Assembly: GCA_902566675.1 (NCBI GenBank)
Contig: CACFJO010000002.1
Location: forward strand, 1-48,659
Origin: an uncultured Pelagibacteraceae bacterium
GTDB lineage: Bacteria; Pseudomonadota; Alphaproteobacteria; Pelagibacterales; Pelagibacteraceae
Length of the DNA stretch: 48,659 nt
Reading direction: 5' to 3'
This document shows positions 44,856 to 48,659 of this stretch, one piece after another. The first letter of the stretch is position 1. Every line of letters starts with the position of its first letter. The translations under genes and the position numbers were made by a program. The notes beneath the pieces were generated by a model. It was not told the origin of the DNA and did not search any database. It was given only the letters and a program-made list of their open reading frames with translations.

Positions 44856-45840
44856 AAATCATCCCGAAGTAAAATTTGGAAAAACTGGGATATTAATTAT
44901 TAACCTCGGTACACCAGACACGACTGGCTGGTGGGATATTAGAAAATATTTAAAAGAGTTTTTATCTGATAGAAGAGTTATAGAAGTAAACCCAATTGTT
45001 TGGCAATTAATACTAAATTTATTCATATTAACTTTTAGGCCTTCTAAAACAGCTCATGCTTATAAACAAATTTGGAGAAAAGAAAGCAACGAGTCACCTC
45101 TGCTATATTTTACAAAGAGCCAAGCTAAAAAACTAAACGAAAAAATTGGCAATGATAAAATAATAGTGGACTTTGCAATGAGATATGGAAACCCAAGTAT
45201 TAATTACAAGTTAAATAATCTCAAAGAGAAAGGATGTGAAAATGTTATTGTTTTACCATTATATCCACAATACGCTGCTGCAACAACTGCAACTGTCTGT
45301 GATGAGGTTTACAGATCGCTCATGAAAATGAGATGGCAACCAAGCTTACAAATAATTCCTCACTACGAAAGCGATAATCTTTACATTGATGCTTTAATTA
45401 AAAGTATTGAAAAAAAAATTAGTGAAATAAGTTGGAAACCAGACCTTATAATTTCTTCTTATCACGGCATCCCTAAATCTTATTTTGATAAAGGAGATCC
45501 CTATCATTGTTACTGCCATAAAACCACAAGGCTCATTAAGGAAAAGTTTAGTACAATTGAAATACAAACAACTTTTCAATCAAGGTTTGGGCCACAGGAA
45601 TGGTTAACTCCTTACACAGATAAAACATTAGAAAATTTACCTGAGAAAGGAGTGAAGAATTTGTTAGTCATATGCCCTGGTTTTGCTTCTGATTGCGTTG
45701 AAACCTTGGAAGAAATTAATATTCAGGGCAGACAAAGCTTCCTTAATAATGGTGGTAAAAATTTTGATTTAATTCCATGTTTAAATGATAATTCAGATCA
45801 TATTCAATTATTTGAAAAACTAGTAAGCAAATATTTATAA
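44848..45840 (+). CDS. hemH: Ferrochelatase HemH
   Basis: HemH inserts ferrous iron into protoporphyrin IX. The 330-aa protein has ILIINLGTPDTTGWW at about 15-29, VLPLYPQYAAATTATV near 145, the iron-site histidine in SYHGIPKSYFDKGDPY near 200, and CPGFASDCVETLEEI near 275 with the conserved glutamate. It is followed by hemJ one base later. Together with hemE and hemJ it covers much of the late haem pathway. Confidence 0.97.
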   Translation: MDKNHPEVKFGKTGILIINLGTPDTTGWWDIRKYLKEFLSDRRVIEVNPIVWQLILNLFILTFRPSKTAHAYKQIWRKESNESPLLYFTKSQAKKLNEKIGNDKIIVDFAMRYGNPSINYKLNNLKEKGCENVIVLPLYPQYAAATTATVCDEVYRSLMKMRWQPSLQIIPHYESDNLYIDALIKSIEKKISEISWKPDLIISSYHGIPKSYFDKGDPYHCYCHKTTRLIKEKFSTIEIQTTFQSRFGPQEWLTPYTDKTLENLPEKGVKNLLVICPGFASDCVETLEEINIQGRQSFLNNGGKNFDLIPCLNDNSDHIQLFEKLVSKYL

Positions 45841-45841
45841 G

Positions 45842-46273
45842 ATGAACCTGTATTTACTTTTCAAATCGTTACATCTAATCTCCGTTATTTCTTGGATGGC
45901 GGGACTTTTATATTTGCCTAGAATATTTGTATATCACGCGGAGGCTGAACATGCCTCACAAAGGCAGATTTTTAAAGTTATGGAAAGGAAATTATATAAT
46001 TATATAATGATGCCAGCTATGCTGCTTTCTTGGCTATTTGGTGTATTATTATTGCACAATCTCGGTCTCCCTGTATTTAAAGAATTGTGGATGCAAATTA
46101 AAACTGCTTCAGTAATTATTTTAACACTTTATCACTTTAATTTAGGTAAATATCTAAACGATTTTGCTATCGATAATAATAAAAAAAGCTCAAAATTTTT
46201 TAGGTTATACAACGAAATTCCAACAATTATACTAATTGTTGTTATATTTGTTGTAGTATTTAAACCTATATAA
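45842..46273 (+). CDS. hemJ: Protoporphyrinogen IX oxidase HemJ
   Basis: HemJ oxidises protoporphyrinogen IX to protoporphyrin IX, the step before ferrochelatase. The 143-aa membrane protein has four hydrophobic segments. The signature KSLHLISVISWMAGLLYLPRIFVYH is at about 8-32 (in parts KSLHLISVISWMAGL and YLPRIFVYH), with a conserved histidine, and WMQIKTASVIILTLYH near 85. Its place beside hemH and hemE supports the role. Confidence 0.95.
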   Translation: MNLYLLFKSLHLISVISWMAGLLYLPRIFVYHAEAEHASQRQIFKVMERKLYNYIMMPAMLLSWLFGVLLLHNLGLPVFKELWMQIKTASVIILTLYHFNLGKYLNDFAIDNNKKSSKFFRLYNEIPTIILIVVIFVVVFKPI

Positions 46274-46279
46274 ATGGGG

Positions 46280-46307
46280 TTGAATTTTTCTTAAAAAGAC
46301 ATATATT
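46280..46307 (+). promoter_or_regulatory. Possible sigma-70 promoter for rho
   Basis: TTGAAT at 46280-46285 and TATATT at 46302-46307 are separated by 16 bp and lie 32 bp upstream of the rho ATG, in the 66-bp gap after hemJ. The match is reasonable, but such hexamers are common in AT-rich DNA. Confidence 0.35.
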
Positions 46308-46339
46308 TTAAATACTTTCCTCAAATCAATATTAATCTC

Positions 46340-47614
46340 ATGAATTTACAACAACTTAAGCAAAAAAATCCCGCTGAATTAATTAACGAAGCTGAAAAGT
46401 TAGGTATTGAAAATCCAAGCACACTTCGTAAACAAGAAATACTATTTGCTATTTTAAAAAAGCTTGCAGAGAAAAATGAGCAAATAACAGCCACTGGTGT
46501 TTTAGAGGTTTTACAAGATGGATTTGGTTTTTTAAGAGCAATTGAGTCTAATTATTTACCAGGACCAGATGATATTTATGTTAGCCCAAGTCAAATTAGA
46601 AGATTTGGCTTAAGAACTGGAGATTCTGTTGAGGGTGAAATTAGAGGACCAAAAGATGCCGAAAGATACTTTGCTTTGTTGAAAGTAAATAAAATTAATT
46701 TTGACAACCCAGATAAAGTAAAAAATAAAATTGCCTTTGACAACTTGACTCCACTCTATCCTAATGAAAGAATTAAGTTAGAGGTTGAAACCACAAAGAT
46801 TGAAAAAAAACCAGACAATACGGCTAGATTAATTGATCTGGTTAGTCCAATTGGAAAAGGTCAAAGATCATTAATAGTTTCTCCACCAAGAGCTGGAAAA
46901 ACAATTATACTTCAAAATATAGCGCAATCAATTACTGCTAATCATCCAGAATGTTATTTAATGGTTTTGTTAATTGACGAGCGACCTGAAGAGGTTACAG
47001 ATATGCAAAGGTCTGTTAAAGGTGAGGTGGTTGCTTCTACATTTGATGAACCAGCTTCTAGACACGTTGCTGTTGCTGAGATGGTTATCGAAAAAGCGAA
47101 AAGGTTGGTCGAACACAAAAAGGATGTAGTAATTCTTTTAGACTCAATTACTAGATTAGGGAGGGCCTACAACGCAGTTATACCAAGTTCCGGAAAAGTT
47201 TTGACTGGCGGTGTAGATGCCAACGCACTTCAAAGACCAAAAAGATTTTTTGGTGCTGCTAGAAATGTGGAAGAAGGGGGTTCTTTAACAATAATCTCAA
47301 CCGCATTAATAGATACAGGTAGTCGAATGGATGAAGTTATTTTTGAGGAATTTAAAGGTACTGGAAATTCAGAATTAATTTTAGACAGAAAAGTTGCAGA
47401 TAAGAGGATATATCCTGCCCTTGATATTACAAGGTCAGGTACTAGAAGAGAGGAATTATTGTTTGCAAAAGACGAGCTTTCCAAGATGAATGTTTTGAGA
47501 AGAATAATCAGTCCAATGGGCACAATGGACGGTATAGAATTTTTAATTTCTAAATTAAAAAATACAAAAAATAATTCAGATTTTTTTGACTCTATGAATA
47601 AATCTGCAAATTAG
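46340..47614 (+). CDS. rho: Transcription termination factor Rho
   Basis: Rho is the hexameric RNA helicase that ends transcription. The 424-aa protein has the N-terminal helical domain (opening [17 protein letters not shown]), the RNA-binding cold-shock-like domain with [14 protein letters not shown] near 52, Walker [15 protein letters not shown] near 180, [13 protein letters not shown] near 213, and the Q/R-loop region with [25 protein letters not shown] (here in parts [14 protein letters not shown] and [11 protein letters not shown]). Rho near the origin with mnmE-mnmG is common in alphaproteobacteria; here it is on the hemE side. Confidence 0.98.
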   Translation: MNLQQLKQKNPAELINEAEKLGIENPSTLRKQEILFAILKKLAEKNEQITATGVLEVLQDGFGFLRAIESNYLPGPDDIYVSPSQIRRFGLRTGDSVEGEIRGPKDAERYFALLKVNKINFDNPDKVKNKIAFDNLTPLYPNERIKLEVETTKIEKKPDNTARLIDLVSPIGKGQRSLIVSPPRAGKTIILQNIAQSITANHPECYLMVLLIDERPEEVTDMQRSVKGEVVASTFDEPASRHVAVAEMVIEKAKRLVEHKKDVVILLDSITRLGRAYNAVIPSSGKVLTGGVDANALQRPKRFFGAARNVEEGGSLTIISTALIDTGSRMDEVIFEEFKGTGNSELILDRKVADKRIYPALDITRSGTRREELLFAKDELSKMNVLRRIISPMGTMDGIEFLISKLKNTKNNSDFFDSMNKSAN

Positions 47615-47617
47615 AAA

Positions 47618-48277
47618 TTATTGTATTGTTTGATTTTTAAAATTCACCTCGTGCAAGTAGAAACTCATAATATTTTCTAAAGTATCAATTTTATCTTTCA
47701 CAGTTATGGACTCCAGAAGTTTTTGTTTTTCTTCATTAGTAACAGGTGAAATCATTGATAATGTATTTATTTTTTGAATTTCGTCGAGTTTTTCGAACTC
47801 TTTCCAATTTAATAATAATCCATTCTTTTTAAAAAAGATTTTAGCTTTATCCATTAAGCTTTCAGTGCTTCCTACCATAGATAAATTATTCAAATCTGAT
47901 TCAAAGTTTTTATAATCAACTTCAAATTCTCTATAAGTCTTTCCGTTATCAATTTCTTTTAAAATCTTAAATCTAGTAATTCCAGTAAGGTTTATTAGAA
48001 TTCTTCCATCTTTACTTTTTTGAAGGTCGCTTATTTTTCCTAAGCAACCTACTTTGTATACTTCTTCACCAGTTCTCTGTGATTGAACCATTCCCATTAA
48101 TTTATCTTTACGATAAGTGTCATTTACTAAGTCAAGATATCTTTGTTCAAAGATATTTAGTGGTAGGTTTGTCTTTGGAAAGTAAATTACTCCGCTCAAA
48201 GGAAATACTGGAATTATATTAGGAAAATTTTTCACAAACTTAGTATAATAAAAATTCTTTAATATCGATAGCGACAT
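47618..48277 (-). CDS. Stand-alone Lon N-terminal (substrate-binding) domain protein
   Basis: The 219-aa protein has the Lon N-terminal domain: IIPVFPLSGVIYFPKTNLPLNIFEQRYLDLV (in parts IPVFPLSGVIYFPKT and LPLNIFEQRYLDLV), then YKVGCLGKI and a helical bundle end. It has no AAA+ or Ser-Lys protease part. Such LonN proteins are widespread; the role is unknown, possibly substrate recognition. ATG at 48277 is chosen because the frame upstream, though open, has no Lon-like sequence. Confidence 0.88.
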   Translation of the reverse strand: MSLSILKNFYYTKFVKNFPNIIPVFPLSGVIYFPKTNLPLNIFEQRYLDLVNDTYRKDKLMGMVQSQRTGEEVYKVGCLGKISDLQKSKDGRILINLTGITRFKILKEIDNGKTYREFEVDYKNFESDLNNLSMVGSTESLMDKAKIFFKKNGLLLNWKEFEKLDEIQKINTLSMISPVTNEEKQKLLESITVKDKIDTLENIMSFYLHEVNFKNQTIQ

Positions 48278-48395
48278 TTTATTATTAAGTTTGACTGTTC
48301 TAGAGGCTCTGACGGTATAGCTGACGACAAATTTCATTAAAATAGCCACTTGCTTAATTTTTAAAAAGCTAATACTTTCAACAATAATAGAACAA

Positions 48396-48470
48396 GCGGG
48401 CATAGCTCAGTGGTAGAGCGTCTCGTTGCCAACGAGAAGGTCGAGGGTTCGAACCCCTTTGCCCGCTCCA
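48396..48470 (+). tRNA. tRNA-Gly (anticodon GCC)
   Basis: The sequence folds into a full cloverleaf. The acceptor GCGGGCA (48396-48402) pairs with TGCCCGC (48460-48466), and CCA is encoded (48468-48470). The anticodon stem is TCTCG/CGAGA with loop TTGCCAA, giving the anticodon GCC at 48428-48430. The D-arm AGCTCAGTGGTAGAGC and T-loop TTCGAAC are canonical. It reads glycine GGC and GGU. Confidence 0.98.
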
Positions 48471-48474
48471 AATT

Positions 48475-48659
48475 ATGGAAGATTTATCAAAAAAAAAGTG
48501 TGTTGCATGCGATGGAAAAATTCCACCATTTGATATTAGCGAGATACATAAATACTTAAAAAAAATAAATGATTGGGAAGTTAAGAATGATGTCGATAAG
48601 AGCTTTTATTTAATAAAAGAATTCAAGTTCAACAACTTTGTTGATAGCCAAAAATTTGT
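48475..48659 (+). CDS. Pterin-4a-carbinolamine dehydratase (PhhB/PCD), cut by right edge
   Basis: ATG at 48475, 5 bp after the tRNA, opens a frame that runs off the window after 61 codons. The N-terminus KKKCVACDGKIPPF has the CxxC typical of bacterial pterin dehydratases. The segments INDWEVKNDV and FKFNNFVDSQKF follow the family pattern (W then FxFxxFxxAxxF). These enzymes dehydrate 4a-hydroxytetrahydrobiopterin or act on molybdopterin. The catalytic histidines lie beyond the edge. Confidence 0.83.
   Translation, partial: MEDLSKKKCVACDGKIPPFDISEIHKYLKKINDWEVKNDVDKSFYLIKEFKFNNFVDSQKF

Noticed and set aside
48278-48403. N-terminal extension of the LonN gene to an upstream start.
   Set aside because: The upstream frame would run into the tRNA-Gly 5' end (48396) and shows no Lon-like or signal sequence.
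1-48659. CRISPR arrays, insertion sequences, prophage or toxin-antitoxin loci.
   Set aside because: No regularly spaced repeats, transposase or phage genes were seen; the window is core chromosome.

Overview
The window looks like a piece of chromosome from a SAR11-type marine alphaproteobacterium (Candidatus Pelagibacterales). The DNA is strongly AT-rich and lysine/asparagine codons dominate. Genes are packed with 1-11 bp overlaps and almost no non-coding DNA. The gene order is the classical alphaproteobacterial origin neighbourhood: holA-parB-parA-rsmG-mnmG-mnmE on one side, and maf-aroE-coaE-dnaQ-secB plus the pyruvate-dikinase-regulator/hemE boundary on the other. The assignment is an inference from gene order and composition, since no database was searched.

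Layout. 1-3140 (minus): Nfu Fe-S carrier, trpS and murJ, plus a start fragment of an unknown gene at the left edge. 3210-5492 (plus): malic enzyme fused to a phosphotransacetylase-like domain. 5493-8052: a BON lipoprotein, rsmI and an LpoA-like periplasmic protein, echoing the E. coli yraL/yraM/yraP locus. 8042-12383: rdgB, then the chaperone set grpE-dnaK-dnaJ with a sigma-32-type promoter before dnaK. 12389-14921: a 55-aa membrane protein, dapB, nth and a PfkB sugar/nucleoside kinase. 14923-17362: a short ArfA-like ribosome-rescue protein, an OmpR-type regulator with a degenerate receiver, an L,D-transpeptidase-fold protein, the YggS PLP protein and a ThiE/TenI-like protein. 17381-18454: an outer-membrane porin behind a structured leader. 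18634-23138: DUF3576-like lipoprotein, leuS, lptE and holA. 23128-29744 (minus): parB, parA, rsmG with two parS-like sites inside it, mnmG, mnmE and a UbiH-family hydroxylase. 29799-32424 (plus): ftsK and lolA. 32421-36252 (minus): the hisB-H-A-F-E run with HIT and GNAT genes. 36349-38264 (plus): hslVU. 38259-43576: Smr, Tim44-like, FxsA, SecB-like, dnaQ, coaE, aroE, maf and ppsR. 43851-47614 (plus): hemE, hemH, hemJ and rho. 47618-48659: a stand-alone Lon N-terminal domain, tRNA-Gly(GCC) and the start of a pterin dehydratase.

The most notable non-coding signal is the 274-bp gap between ppsR and hemE (43577-43850). Genes diverge from it on both sides. It holds a perfect tandem 11-bp repeat, several DnaA-box-like 9-mers and a TTAACAT pair 10 bp apart. 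It is the best candidate for the chromosomal replication origin, with two parS-like palindromes about 18.6 kb away next to parAB. Other points worth checking are the 35-codon arfA-like gene with a TTG start, three divergent gene pairs with essentially no space between their start codons, a terminator hairpin encoded inside the last codons of the ThiE-like gene, and altered ligand residues in Nth and in the ThiE-like protein. I see no CRISPR array, insertion sequence, prophage or defence island. Only left and right edge genes are cut, and no gene-free stretch exceeds 300 bp.
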